Positions 35,811 through 45,008 of a stretch of 64,000 bases of DNA are shown in pieces; position 1 is the first letter of the stretch, and each line of letters begins with the position of its first letter. Position numbers and translations under genes: made by a program. The notes beneath the pieces are model-generated. The model was not told the origin of the DNA. It was given only the letters and a program-made list of their open reading frames with translations, and searched no databases. The stretch is from NCBI GenBank assembly GCA_050247435.1, contig JBFWUF010000032.1, forward strand, positions 1 to 64,000, read 5' to 3'. Origin of the DNA: JAJVID01 sp050247435. GTDB lineage: Bacteria; Acidobacteriota; Blastocatellia; RBC074.

Positions 35811-38218
35811 CTCTCCCGATTCGGATAAATCGCTTGATAGGCGTTGTAGAAATTGACCACCTTGAAGACGTAATCCTTCGTCTCCCGCTTCGCCATCTCA
35901 ATTACCAGTCTGTCAACTTCATTGCTCCGCGCCCGCGCAATCCAACGGCGCACGGAATCCTCACTGCCGTTGTACGCGCAAGCGGCCGCCTGCGGAGACC
36001 CGAATTCCGCGAACAGATTTTTCATGTACTGCGAGCCGAAAAGGATCGCCGTGTCGGCGTTGTAAAGATCATTCTGATCGAAATCGCGCAGCCTGAGTTG
36101 AGCCGCGATCTGATTGGCCGTTGAAGGAATGAATTGCATCAACCCGCGCGCGGCGGCGGCGCTTTTTTCGCGCGGGTTGTAACGGGTCTCCTGCCGGGCG
36201 ATTGAGAGAACAAATCGCGGATCAACGCCCCGCGCGACCGCGTGTCGGACGAGCGAATCCCGGTAGGGGAACGGATAGAAAATCTCTGCCATTTCGCGCG
36301 GCAGCAATTCCGGGCGGTAATCATCAGGCAATGCCCTCAACATCGGCTCCGAAAATTTGACCGTGCGGTGCGCGCAATCGCCGCGCGCGCAGGGCAGCGC
36401 AATGCCTTCGCGTGATTTCGCTATCGGGGTTTGCAGGAGTTCCGATGAGCCTTCGTCGTAAAGTCCGAGGAAGAGTAACTCGCCCGCGATTGTCTGATGA
36501 CTGCCGCCTGTCGGCGGCGCCTCACCGGATTCAATCGGCGCAGTTCGTCCCACCTCCGAGGTCTGGATATTCGGAACCCGGTACGCGGGCAATTTCGAAT
36601 AGGCCGCGCGCAGGATTTTCAGCAACTCGCCGCGAGTCGTTTCGTCAATCGCAAAGCGCAACGCCTGATTGGCCGCGGATTTCGCGACGCCAACGTTACC
36701 CTGCGCCCCGGCCGAGCGGGCTTGAGAGATGAACGCATCGCGTTTATCCGTCACTATATTTTTAGCGCGAGCGTTTGCGCCTAGCGCGCGCAAACGTTCA
36801 CTCGCGCGGTGGCCGTAATATCCGGCGGCGCCTTCGCGCAATTCCGGCAACGCCAGATATTCGTTGATCGCCTCGCCAAACCTCCCGAGTTTTTCCAGGC
36901 AGTAAGCGCGCATGAACGCGGCTTCGGGCGCATTGGCCGTCGCGGTCAACCCGCGCACGTTCAGGTTGCGGGATCTGAGCGCGGTGAAATCGGCCAGCGC
37001 TGCCGAATAGTCCTGCTGCGTCAGCCGGGTCCTGGCCTGCTGAAACAGGCCGCTCACGACGGTAAAAGAATTGTTGCCGCCGCTCTGCGCGCGCGCGGCC
37101 CATTGCAGCGCTTCTTCCAATCGCCCCGCCGAACGCAAAGTGTCAATCGCGTTCAGGTGCGCGTAACCGAAATATTCGCTCTCCGGGTACTCCTTCAAAA
37201 ATGCCTCGTAGCGCGCAATGGCGCGGTCGGCGTCGTCCAGGTACTGGTAACAATGCCCGACGTAATAAAATCCAAGTTCGCCTTCTTCTGTCTGCGGGAA
37301 TTCATCGTGAACGCGGTCGTACCACTTCGCGGCTTCGGTGAAATTGTCTTCGAGAAAGTAGCCGCGGCCGATTTGAAACAAAGCTTCGTTTCGTTTCGCG
37401 CTCTGCGGGAAATCCCTGAGCAGGGCCAGCCAGTGTTTGCGCGCTTCGGCGAAATAGCGGTTGAATTGATAAGCGCGAGCGCGGCGCAGCCGTTCGGTTT
37501 CGCTCAGAGCGTTCGCCTCGCCTTCGTCAATTTGATCAAGGCCCAGATATGCGCGCAGCGATGCATCGTCCATTGAGCCGCTTGCTGAAATGCTCGCGAT
37601 CACGGATTCAAAAGTCTGTTTCGCCGCCGAGGTCTGCCTCATCGCGAGTTGAGCTTCGCCAATAGTCGCCAGGGCATCGCGCCTCGGTCCGCTCAAAAGC
37701 CGCAGTGTGTTGATGACATTTTGGTATTGACCAGTCTTGAAATAGCTGTCGCTCAACCGCTGGATCACACGCTCGCGCAGCAGGTGGTCTCCGTATTGCG
37801 AGATGAATTTCTGAAGCAACTTCTGCTCCTCGCTCAAATCGCCTCTGGCGCGCGCGATTTCGGCCAGATGCCACGCGGCGTAACCAGCAAGCGGCGAATT
37901 GCGATTGATAACGCGCAGGAAGAATGCGCTCGCTTCGCTACCCGCTCTGCGATTTTCGAGCAGGCGCGCGAGCAGGTAATCGTAATTGTTACGCGCGAAC
38001 GCGTCGGGATCGCTGTTCATGATTTTGCGCAGCAACGCTTCAGCCGCCGGTTGATCGTTGCGATCAAGCGCCGCGCGCAGTTGCGCGTGTTGTTGCCGAA
38101 GCGTCTCCGGGCTTGCCGAGGAACGCGAGTACATGAAAAAAAGCAGCGCGGCGCAAATGAGCAGCGCTGCGCAGACAAACTCTTTCCTGAAAACTATAGA
38201 GGGATTGCTGGACATCAA
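35807..38218 (-). CDS. slt: Slt70-like soluble lytic murein transglycosylase with TPR-like repeats
   Basis: 803 residues. An N-terminal hydrophobic anchor or signal (CAALLICAALLFFMYS), a long alpha-helical TPR-like superhelix (about 35-560), and a C-terminal SLT domain. The catalytic glutamate is in SIARQETRYNP near residue 677, followed by ARGLMQFIPSTA and AYNGSEDSVRRW. It cleaves peptidoglycan to 1,6-anhydromuropeptides in the periplasm. Two adjacent ATGs (38218 and 38215) are possible starts. Confidence 0.92.
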   Translation of the reverse strand: MMSSNPSIVFRKEFVCAALLICAALLFFMYSRSSASPETLRQQHAQLRAALDRNDQPAAEALLRKIMNSDPDAFARNNYDYLLARLLENRRAGSEASAFFLRVINRNSPLAGYAAWHLAEIARARGDLSEEQKLLQKFISQYGDHLLRERVIQRLSDSYFKTGQYQNVINTLRLLSGPRRDALATIGEAQLAMRQTSAAKQTFESVIASISASGSMDDASLRAYLGLDQIDEGEANALSETERLRRARAYQFNRYFAEARKHWLALLRDFPQSAKRNEALFQIGRGYFLEDNFTEAAKWYDRVHDEFPQTEEGELGFYYVGHCYQYLDDADRAIARYEAFLKEYPESEYFGYAHLNAIDTLRSAGRLEEALQWAARAQSGGNNSFTVVSGLFQQARTRLTQQDYSAALADFTALRSRNLNVRGLTATANAPEAAFMRAYCLEKLGRFGEAINEYLALPELREGAAGYYGHRASERLRALGANARAKNIVTDKRDAFISQARSAGAQGNVGVAKSAANQALRFAIDETTRGELLKILRAAYSKLPAYRVPNIQTSEVGRTAPIESGEAPPTGGSHQTIAGELLFLGLYDEGSSELLQTPIAKSREGIALPCARGDCAHRTVKFSEPMLRALPDDYRPELLPREMAEIFYPFPYRDSLVRHAVARGVDPRFVLSIARQETRYNPREKSAAAARGLMQFIPSTANQIAAQLRLRDFDQNDLYNADTAILFGSQYMKNLFAEFGSPQAAACAYNGSEDSVRRWIARARSNEVDRLVIEMAKRETKDYVFKVVNFYNAYQAIYPNRER

Positions 38219-38228
38219 AAACTAAACC

Positions 38229-39620
38229 TCACTTCACTCTGCTGGTTTTACGCTTGATGAAATCCATCATCACGTATTCGCCCAATCGGAGGCTGGTCGT
38301 GAAATAGGCCTTGCCGTGGGCGATTTCTGTCATTTGCTTGACGAACTCCACCAGATAGTAGTCATCCGTCAGCATGAAAGTGTTGACGATAATGCCGGAG
38401 CGGCGGCACTGCGCGGCCTCGCTAAGCGTTGCCTCAACGATCGTCGAGTCGAGTCCCATTGAATTTTTGTAGAGTCTGCGCCCGACGTTCGGGTCTTTTC
38501 CGGTCGTCCAATTGTGAGCCTCGCCTTCGACAAAAAGCGCCGAAGGTTTGCCGTCAGTGATCATAATGATCTGGCGCATGTCTTTCCGCTGCGACATCAG
38601 GATTCGCCGCGCCAGTTTCAACCCCTCGCAGGTGTTCGTGTGGTACGGCCCGACCTGAATGTTGGCCAGTCGCGCCAGCGGAACCTCTTCCGCCGAATCG
38701 TGAAAGAGCACGAGCTTTAGCGAATCACCGGGATATTGCGTGCGGATCAGATGCGCGAGCGCGAGCGCGACTCGCTTGGCCGGCGTGAACCTGTCTTCGC
38801 CGTATAGGATCATCGAGTGCGAACAATCGAGCATCAACACGGTCGCGCACGACGATTGATATTCCGATTGCCGCACCATCAAATCCTTGTATTCCAGATT
38901 GAGCGGCACGGTCAGACCCTCGCGTCCGATGGCGTTGAGCAACGTCGCCGTGACGTCCAGATTGAGCGAGTCGCCGTATTCGTAAGGCTTCGAGGATTCA
39001 TAAGCCTCGACGCCCGTCGCAAGATATTTGGTGTCGTGGGCGCCGAGCGACGATTTGCCGAAACTAGCCATCAGGTTTTTGAGTGTTTTGTAGCCGAGGA
39101 AATCAACGCCCTTCTCCGTGATCTCGAATTTGATGTTGGGCTTTTTGTACGCCTCGATCTGGCCGGGTTGCTGCTGATTGCGATGACGCGCGCGCCGCGC
39201 CTGGCCGTCCTCCTCGCCACCTGGGCCAAGCAAGGCTTCAAGCTCTTCCTGATCGCCAACCGCGTTCACATATCCTTCCTGCAACAAACGTTGGACAAGG
39301 CGGTCAATCAACTCTTCCAGCCGCTGGCCGCGGGCATTGCCGTCTTCGTCGAAGAGTTGATTGTATTGCTCTTCGCTGAGCAGGCCGGATTCGCGCAGCG
39401 CATCACGGATCGCCCGCCGCAAGGCTTCGAGCGCATCGTCAGGATCAAGATCGTCGAATTCGTCGTAGCCCCAATCCCGCGACCAACGCCGGTAATGTCT
39501 CTGGAACTGGTCTTCAAAGCCACTCTTCAAGAGGTGATCGGCGAGGGCCTCCATCAACTCTTCCAGGCTGATGTCGTCCCAACTCTGGCCTGTCCATTTA
39601 GAATATTTGGTGAAGCGCAT
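38229..39620 (-). CDS. vWA domain protein with intact MIDAS
   Basis: 463 residues from the ATG at 39620 (MRFTKYSKWTGQSWDDISLEEL). An acidic helical N-terminal half (about 15-170) is followed by a vWA domain from about 290 with the MIDAS motif LDCSHSM (DxSxS) and later ITDGKPSA. The type resembles cytoplasmic Mg-chelatase/CoxE-like vWA proteins that pair with an AAA+ ATPase; no partner ATPase is adjacent. It contrasts with the degenerate vWA of the MoxR operon. Its stop lies 10 bases before the transglycosylase start, so the two may be co-transcribed. Confidence 0.87.
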   Translation of the reverse strand: MRFTKYSKWTGQSWDDISLEELMEALADHLLKSGFEDQFQRHYRRWSRDWGYDEFDDLDPDDALEALRRAIRDALRESGLLSEEQYNQLFDEDGNARGQRLEELIDRLVQRLLQEGYVNAVGDQEELEALLGPGGEEDGQARRARHRNQQQPGQIEAYKKPNIKFEITEKGVDFLGYKTLKNLMASFGKSSLGAHDTKYLATGVEAYESSKPYEYGDSLNLDVTATLLNAIGREGLTVPLNLEYKDLMVRQSEYQSSCATVLMLDCSHSMILYGEDRFTPAKRVALALAHLIRTQYPGDSLKLVLFHDSAEEVPLARLANIQVGPYHTNTCEGLKLARRILMSQRKDMRQIIMITDGKPSALFVEGEAHNWTTGKDPNVGRRLYKNSMGLDSTIVEATLSEAAQCRRSGIIVNTFMLTDDYYLVEFVKQMTEIAHGKAYFTTSLRLGEYVMMDFIKRKTSRVK

Positions 39621-39706
39621 GTGCAAATTCCCGGTAATGTACGGTATTGTCCCGACTTTGTTGTTAGCAGACCGCGCATATTCTACGGTAAAAGGAGACG
39701 AATTTC

Positions 39707-40543
39707 TTGAAACGAATTTTATCAATCGCCTTGCTCGCCCTGTTTGTCACGCAACTGACGTTTGCCCAGACAAAAAAGAAGGCGCCGAGTCAGGGTAAAA
39801 GCCGAAGACCGCAAGCAGTCAGTGTCGAAGCCGAATTAAAACGGCTCGAACGCGCGTGGTTCGACGCCGTTGTGAAAGGCGACGCCGAAACGCTCAACGC
39901 CATCTTCGCTGATGACTTCATGGCCATCAGCAGCGATGGCAGCTTTATTAACAAAACGGCAATGACCGAGATGATGACTTCAGGCCGCATCAAACTCGAC
40001 GAGATCAGAACCGACGAGTTCAAGCTGCGGCTTTATGGAAACACGGCGGTGGTGACGGGCCGCGCCACTTTCATTCGCGGCGAGAAACCGCTCGGCCAAT
40101 CCAGCCATACCGAAGTCTGGGTCAAACGAGCCGTCGCCGGGAAACCACGCTGGCGAGCGGTTTCCTGGGTTTCAATACCGATCAAAGCATCAGTTTTAGG
40201 AGCAAAAGCAGTGACCACACCATCAGGATTAAGATACGAAGACATCATCGCCGGAACCGGCCCCAGCCCGCAATCCGGGCAGGAAGTGACAGTCCATTAC
40301 ACCGGCACGCTCGAAGACGGAACCAAATTCGACAGTTCGCTGGATCGCGGCGAGCCGTTCAAATTTACAATCGGCGTCGGGCGCGTCATTAAAGGCTGGG
40401 ACGAGGGCGTGATGACGATGAAGGTCGGCGGAAAGCGCAAACTCGTGATCCCGCCGCAACTCGGCTACGGCGCGCGCGGCATCGGCCCGATTCCGCCGAA
40501 CGCGACTTTGGTTTTTGAAGTAGAACTGCTTGGTGTGAAGTGA
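39707..40543 (+). CDS. NTF2-like (DUF4440) - FKBP-type peptidyl-prolyl isomerase fusion, exported
   Basis: 278 residues. TTG start supported by AAGGAG at 39692-39697; no suitable ATG exists nearby. Signal peptide (LKRILSIALLALFVTQLTFA), then a DUF4440/NTF2-like domain (about 40-155; ELKRLERAWFDAVVKGDAET) and an FKBP domain (about 170-278; GQEVTVHYTGTLEDGTKFDSS, then PPQLGYGARG and PPNATLVFEVELL). It should catalyse prolyl isomerisation in the periplasm; the NTF2-like part may bind substrates. The fusion is unusual to me. It diverges from the vWA gene. Confidence 0.88.
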   Translation: MKRILSIALLALFVTQLTFAQTKKKAPSQGKSRRPQAVSVEAELKRLERAWFDAVVKGDAETLNAIFADDFMAISSDGSFINKTAMTEMMTSGRIKLDEIRTDEFKLRLYGNTAVVTGRATFIRGEKPLGQSSHTEVWVKRAVAGKPRWRAVSWVSIPIKASVLGAKAVTTPSGLRYEDIIAGTGPSPQSGQEVTVHYTGTLEDGTKFDSSLDRGEPFKFTIGVGRVIKGWDEGVMTMKVGGKRKLVIPPQLGYGARGIGPIPPNATLVFEVELLGVK

Positions 40544-40675
40544 AAGAGGTGGGACAATTTGGCAAACTTGTCATTACCCGCATTTTCACGTAGCTGGTTG
40601 CCAAGCCAAATCTTGAAGCTTTTGCCAGCCGCGCCAGATAGTTTGCCAACCAGGATCGCCGTCGCTCGCAGTACC

Positions 40676-40894
40676 CTAAAGCCGCGCGCCTATCACGACG
40701 GGTGATGATTGCCCGTAAGGAATTGACTCCTTCCACACTACGTTTTTGGTCGGCGAAAATTCGACGGGATACCCTGTGGACGAATCCACCCCCGACCCGT
40801 TTGGCCCGCGAAACTGCGTCCACTGCGCGTCGGCGCGGCCACCGGTGGCGAGCAACAGAAAACAGCACGCAACGAAAACGAATGGATAGTTCAT
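40676..40894 (-). pseudogene. N-terminal remnant of a secreted PQQ/BamB-like beta-propeller protein
   Basis: From ATG 40894: a signal peptide (MNYPFVFVACCFLLLATG) then WTQFRGPNGSGVD, EFSPTKNVVWKESIPYGQSSPVV, the typical opening of PQQ-binding-like beta-propeller proteins of about 400 residues. A TAG at 40676 ends it after 72 residues and no continuation is seen in 40544-40675. It is therefore a decayed or truncated gene. A compound inverted repeat lies just upstream. The rest of the 485-base interval 40544-41028 holds no other gene. Confidence 0.7.
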
Positions 40895-40943
40895 AAGTCG
40901 GCGCCTTCCCAGCAATTCTCGGTTTGACCACGAACAGGGCGGT

Positions 40944-41017
40944 GGGATGTGGCGCGGGTTGTTTACCCGCGCTTGTGACTCGCCGCGAGCGCGGGTTAAG
41001 AACCCGCGCCACATCCC
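40944..41017. repeat. Compound inverted repeat upstream of the truncated gene
   Basis: Outer arms GGGATGTGGCGCGGGTT (40944-40960) and its exact complement (41001-41017). Each half also folds alone: GCGCGGGTT..ACCCGCGC on the left and GCGCGGGTT..AACCCGCGC on the right. It therefore has alternative one-stem and two-stem folds, like the palindrome at 43191-43244. Confidence 0.85.
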
Positions 41018-41028
41018 GCATTCAGCGG

Positions 41029-41418
41029 TCAGGGGGTTAAGGATTGCTGCGCGAGCAGCGTGTCCACGTACTGCACAAAGCGAATGACTTTGCCATCCTG
41101 AAACTTCCAGATATGCGCGAAATCCACTTGCAGCGGTTTGCCCGTCGCAACGGCTGTGCCGGTATATTGCCCTAACGCGACGACGGTCTCGCCGCCGTCA
41201 ATGAATTCCTGCGGCGTAACCGCAAACCCCTCCCACAAGGGGCCGATCCGCATGAACACGCCTTCCAGCACGGCTTGCGGGCCGTTGTAGGTTCCGGTCA
41301 GCGGGAATCCGTCCGCTTCTTTCCAAACGACGTTGGCATCCAAAATGCCCAGCACAGCGGGGACATCGCCTTTGGCAAATGCCGAGTACGCGCCTTGAAT
41401 TACATTGAGATTGCTCAT
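41029..41418 (-). CDS. NTF2-like/SnoaL-like protein
   Basis: 129 residues with the NTF2-like start VIQGAYSAFAKGDVPAVLGILDANVVW and the C-terminal HIWKFQDGKVIRFVQYVDT. Proteins of this type are small ketosteroid-isomerase-like enzymes or binding proteins; function cannot be assigned. AAAGGAAAATCAA precedes the ATG. It is the last gene of a leftward series reaching back to 47316. Confidence 0.85.
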   Translation of the reverse strand: MSNLNVIQGAYSAFAKGDVPAVLGILDANVVWKEADGFPLTGTYNGPQAVLEGVFMRIGPLWEGFAVTPQEFIDGGETVVALGQYTGTAVATGKPLQVDFAHIWKFQDGKVIRFVQYVDTLLAQQSLTP

Positions 41419-41444
41419 TTGATTTTCCTTTCGTTGTTGTTGCT

Positions 41445-42494
41445 TTAAAACTTCCCTGCATTCACATCAAGAATGAATTTGATCAGCCCCTCGAAATAGA
41501 CTTTCTGGTCATCGTAAAGCGCCAGATGGCTGCCATTCGGGCAAAACAGATAACGGCCTTTCTGTACTTTCTGCGCCATCATTTCCATATGCGCGGGGTC
41601 CATCGTGTCGTACCTTGCGCCGATCACCAGCGTCGGCGGCACGATCTTTGGCAGATCATTGACGCGATCCCAGTTCAGCAGCTTGCCGCTCAGTCCCAAC
41701 TCGCTCGGCCCCTGCATCGGGATGTAGACGTCCTGATTGAGACGCTTGAACGCTCGATTGACCGGGTCGGGCCACTCGGCGGCAGGCATCCGCAGGATGT
41801 GCTTCTCGTAATGCAGCGGGATCAGCAACTCCATGTAACGCGGATTCGCGTAATCCTTCTTCGCTTCGATTTGCTTGATCTCGGCCAGGACCTTTTGATC
41901 CATCGCAGGCATCAGCGCTTTTTGCGCATATTCGTTGTACGCCGGGCCGCTGGCCATCATGTTCGAGATGATCAAGCCTTTGAGATGCTGCTGATATTTT
42001 AGCGCGTAATCAATCGCCAGCACCCCGCCCCATGATTGGCCGTAGAGATAGAAATTGCTCTTGTCGAGCTTGAGCGCCTGTCGCACCTGTTCAACCTCTT
42101 CGACGAAGCGCGGCAGATTCCACAACTCCGGCTCTTTTGGCTGATCGCTGTATGCCGAGCCGAGTTGGTCGTAGTAGTAGTACTCGATCCCCGCCGCCGG
42201 GAAATAACTGTCGAAGGCTTCGAAGTATTCATGCGTCGCGCCCGGGCCGCCGTGCAGCAACAGGACTTTGATCGTCGGGTTATTGCCGACACGTTTCGTC
42301 CAGACGTTGAAATTGCCCTTCGACGTCGTGATCGGAATCATTTTGACGCCGCCGGTCAAAACATCGTCGCGCCCGGAGTAATTCAGGTAGCCGCTTGTTG
42401 TCGCTGAAGCCGCGGCGGGTTGATTGGTCGCGGACTGGTTCGCGCAGGATTGAAGCGTAAGCAAAGCAAAGGCAAGCAACAGAGATTTTTTCAT
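41445..42494 (-). CDS. Proline iminopeptidase-like alpha/beta hydrolase, lipoprotein
   Basis: 349 residues from ATG 42494. The leader MKKSLLLAFALLTLQSC contains a lipobox (LQSC), so the mature protein is lipid-anchored. HGGPG forms the oxyanion-hole region and GQSWGG the nucleophile elbow, as in S33 prolyl aminopeptidases; ARYDTMDP and GSHLALYDD carry the probable acid and histidine. Likely substrates are peptides or small amides/esters outside the cytoplasm. Confidence 0.88.
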   Translation of the reverse strand: MKKSLLLAFALLTLQSCANQSATNQPAAASATTSGYLNYSGRDDVLTGGVKMIPITTSKGNFNVWTKRVGNNPTIKVLLLHGGPGATHEYFEAFDSYFPAAGIEYYYYDQLGSAYSDQPKEPELWNLPRFVEEVEQVRQALKLDKSNFYLYGQSWGGVLAIDYALKYQQHLKGLIISNMMASGPAYNEYAQKALMPAMDQKVLAEIKQIEAKKDYANPRYMELLIPLHYEKHILRMPAAEWPDPVNRAFKRLNQDVYIPMQGPSELGLSGKLLNWDRVNDLPKIVPPTLVIGARYDTMDPAHMEMMAQKVQKGRYLFCPNGSHLALYDDQKVYFEGLIKFILDVNAGKF

Positions 42495-42589
42495 GAGCGT
42501 CCCCTTCAGTTTGTACGGTCTTGAGGAATGCAATCAGCGCCCGCTCATAGCCCTGATCCAATCGGCGGCGGTATTGAGTTTTTACATCA

Positions 42590-43159
42590 TTAGCCCAAAC
42601 CGTGTTCGCGCGGGATTGGCGACATTGGTCCTTCCGGCTTGATGACCAGTTGTTCTATGGGAGCGCCGCCGCGATACTGCGCCAGCAAAGCTTCCGGGTC
42701 AATCTCCACGCCGATGGGATTGGCGGCAAAGGCGTCGCTGAGCATGTATGCGGTAGCCTCTTCGACCGTGCAGGCGTCCACCTGAAACTCCATGCGATTG
42801 CCGTCCGGGTCGCGGTAATAGAGCGAGAGCGTTATCCCGTGATGAATCCGCCAATACGGCGTGATGCCCGCTTCTTTCAAGCGCGCGTAAGTTTCAAGCA
42901 GGTCGCCCGGATTCGCGTAGGTGTAGGCCACGTGATTGACGCCTGTGTCAGCGCGCTCTCCGGTCTCAGCGCCGTCGGGCTTGAAGGCTGACATGTTGAT
43001 GAACGCGAAGCGATGATGCTCGTCATCGTAGGTGAGAAAGGCGAGGGCCGGATTTTGATAGACCACCCTGGCCGCAAAGACTTTCTGATACCAGTCAAGC
43101 ATCTCGTCGTAGCGTCTGGTTTGATAGACGACGTGCGCGATTTTTTTCGGTTTTGCCAT
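42590..43159 (-). CDS. VOC-family (glyoxalase/extradiol dioxygenase fold) protein
   Basis: 189 residues. KIAHVVYQTRRYDEMLDWYQKVF opens the first beta-alpha-beta module and GVNHVAYTY with YRDPDGNRMEFQVD close the second; these supply the His/His/Glu metal ligands. Such proteins are extradiol dioxygenases, isomerases or resistance proteins. Beside an intradiol dioxygenase and hydrolases, a role in aromatic ring processing is plausible but not shown. Confidence 0.88.
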   Translation of the reverse strand: MAKPKKIAHVVYQTRRYDEMLDWYQKVFAARVVYQNPALAFLTYDDEHHRFAFINMSAFKPDGAETGERADTGVNHVAYTYANPGDLLETYARLKEAGITPYWRIHHGITLSLYYRDPDGNRMEFQVDACTVEEATAYMLSDAFAANPIGVEIDPEALLAQYRGGAPIEQLVIKPEGPMSPIPREHGLG

Positions 43160-43190
43160 GTTGTTTTCTCCCTTGTCTTGAATGCGGCAG

Positions 43191-43244
43191 CCACGTAGTG
43201 ACGAATTTATTCGTCACGTGACGAATAAATTCGTCACTACGTGG
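43191..43244. repeat. Perfect 54-base palindrome made of two palindromic units
   Basis: CCACGTAGTGACGAATTTAT... from 43191 to 43244 equals its own reverse complement without a mismatch. It contains two copies of the 20-base palindrome GTGACGAATTTATTCGTCAC-type sequence. It lies one base after the hydrolase stop and 31 bases before the VOC start on the minus strand. Confidence 0.95.
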
Positions 43245-44087
43245 TCACCTGCCCAGGAACTCAAGCGCGACCCGGTTGAATTCTTCCCGCTTTTCCTGCG
43301 GAGCGAAGTGCCCCGTGCCGGCGATGAGTATCAGTTCAGCGCGCGGAATCAAGCCGGCCAGTTCCTTCGTGTGTTCGGTCGAAATGGCTTCATCGTTGTC
43401 GCCGTCAAGGATCAACGTTGGGACGTTGATGCCGCGCAACTGCTCGGCGGTGAAATTCGGCTCGGAGGCCCACATCTGGCCCATGTTCTTCTCGAACGCA
43501 TCCCACTGCGATGGAGCGGGCGACAACGCCTGATAATCCCGCGCCGCTTTTTCGAAGTAATCCTTGATCTTTTTGTTCTCCAGGGCATCGGCGCGCATGC
43601 CGGACGGATTGTAGTTGGCGCCGTAAGCGATCAACCTGTTCAGGCGATCCGGGTGTTTGATGGCCAGATTGAGACCTATGATGGCGCCATCGCTCCAACC
43701 CAGGATGTGCGCCTTTTTGATGCCCAGGTAATCCATCAGCGCGACGACATCAGAAGTCATGAGCGCGTAGCTGATTTGTTGCGCCGAAAATGTCGAGCGG
43801 CCATGCCCGCGGCTGTCAACGGCGATCACTTTGTATTGCCTGGCCAGTGCGGGAATCTGGTTTGCCCAGGCGCCGATGTTTCCCAGCCCGCCGTGCAGCA
43901 GGATGAGCGGCGGGCCATCGCCATGAATTTCGTAATACACCCGGATGTCGTTGACCGGCGCGAGGCCGGTGGCTGGCCTGGTCGTCGCGGCTGGCGAAAT
44001 GGCGGGTTGACAGGCCGTCAGCAGGAGCGACGCGCTGAAGCCCGCGATCAGGATGAATAGCAGGATGAGTGTGAGTAAGTGGCTCAT
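43245..44087 (-). CDS. Alpha/beta hydrolase, lipoprotein
   Basis: 280 residues with an N-terminal hydrophobic leader ending in a lipobox-like LLTAC. LILLHGGLGN, VDSRGHGRS and nucleophile elbow GWSDGA follow; DGDNDE and GTGHFAPQE give the acid and the histidine. The fold resembles epoxide hydrolase/haloperoxidase-type enzymes. The ATG overlaps the TauE/SafE stop (44084-44087), so both are in one operon. Confidence 0.9.
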   Translation of the reverse strand: MSHLLTLILLFILIAGFSASLLLTACQPAISPAATTRPATGLAPVNDIRVYYEIHGDGPPLILLHGGLGNIGAWANQIPALARQYKVIAVDSRGHGRSTFSAQQISYALMTSDVVALMDYLGIKKAHILGWSDGAIIGLNLAIKHPDRLNRLIAYGANYNPSGMRADALENKKIKDYFEKAARDYQALSPAPSQWDAFEKNMGQMWASEPNFTAEQLRGINVPTLILDGDNDEAISTEHTKELAGLIPRAELILIAGTGHFAPQEKREEFNRVALEFLGR

Positions 44088-44995
44088 TGGAGTTTTTCCT
44101 TTGCTGCGAACGCCATGCTTCCGCGCTCTCGCTCGGCGTAAGCGGCGCGCAGCATCATCACTGCTGTGTAAACGATGACGACCACCACCAGCCAGCGCAG
44201 CACATCGAGCGGCAGCGATTTCACGACGAACGCGGCGAGCAGCACGGCAGGGATGCCACCGAGCGTCAAGCCCAATGCCGCCCGCTGGTCACAGCTTTGT
44301 TTGCTGAGAAATCGGATGCTCGCTCCGACTCCGGCAAATGCGCCTGCGCCGGCCATCACCGGAAAGGCCGCCTGCGGATTCATTCCCAGCAAGCTGAACA
44401 GCACCAGGCTCGGCGCGTAATGACCGATGCCCAGCGTACAAAGCACGCCGAAGACGAAATACATCACCACCGCAAAGCTCATCCGCCCAAAGGACAGACT
44501 CGACGCCGCGCCACCCGCCGGAAACAACCCGAACTGGCTCATCAGCAGCGACCATGCCGCCAGCAACAGCGCGACGCCCATGCCGATTTGAATCAACCGC
44601 CTCGGCAAACGCGAGACAACACCTGCGCCGAACCAGCCGCCCAGCGACATCGCCAGAATCGCCAACACGAGCAGCAGCGGATCAACTTTGACGACGGTCA
44701 TAAAAATAAACGCCTGCGCCATCACCGGCAACGTATGCCCCGCCAGCATCGTGCCGGGAATGAATTCATCGCGCACAATGCCGAGCAGCTTGTAAGCCGT
44801 CGTCGTCGTCGCAAACGACCCGATGCCCAGCGTGTCGAAAAAATTCGCGCCGAAGCCAATCGCCATTTGCACGAGCGAAGGCGCGCCTGCACGCCGCTCG
44901 CGTGTATTGCGCCACCACCAGAAAATGTAGATCGCGCTCATGATGCCGAGCGCAATGAGCAATGCGAGTTTTAAGGTATTGCCTGCGTTTGTCAT
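44084..44995 (-). CDS. TauE/SafE family sulfite/organosulfonate exporter-like protein
   Basis: 303 residues from ATG 44995 with about eight membrane segments. GFGANFFDTLGIGSFATTT at the first repeat and the later GIGHYAPSLVLFSLLGMNPQAAFPVMAGAGAF are typical of the family. It probably exports sulfur compounds or carboxylates. The leader GGAG-AAA-CTCC could pair and cover its own ribosome binding site. Confidence 0.88.
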   Translation of the reverse strand: MTNAGNTLKLALLIALGIMSAIYIFWWWRNTRERRAGAPSLVQMAIGFGANFFDTLGIGSFATTTTAYKLLGIVRDEFIPGTMLAGHTLPVMAQAFIFMTVVKVDPLLLVLAILAMSLGGWFGAGVVSRLPRRLIQIGMGVALLLAAWSLLMSQFGLFPAGGAASSLSFGRMSFAVVMYFVFGVLCTLGIGHYAPSLVLFSLLGMNPQAAFPVMAGAGAFAGVGASIRFLSKQSCDQRAALGLTLGGIPAVLLAAFVVKSLPLDVLRWLVVVVIVYTAVMMLRAAYAERERGSMAFAAKEKLQ

Positions 44996-45008
44996 CGGAG
45001 TTTCTCCT

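Noticed and set aside
36809..37576. Plus-strand open frame opposite the lytic transglycosylase
   Set aside because: The transglycosylase has clear domains throughout this stretch; the antisense frame shows no start signal or motif.
38229..39620. Second vWA protein as part of the MoxR conflict system
   Set aside because: It lies 16 kb away with no ATPase beside it and has an intact MIDAS; a link is not supported by position.
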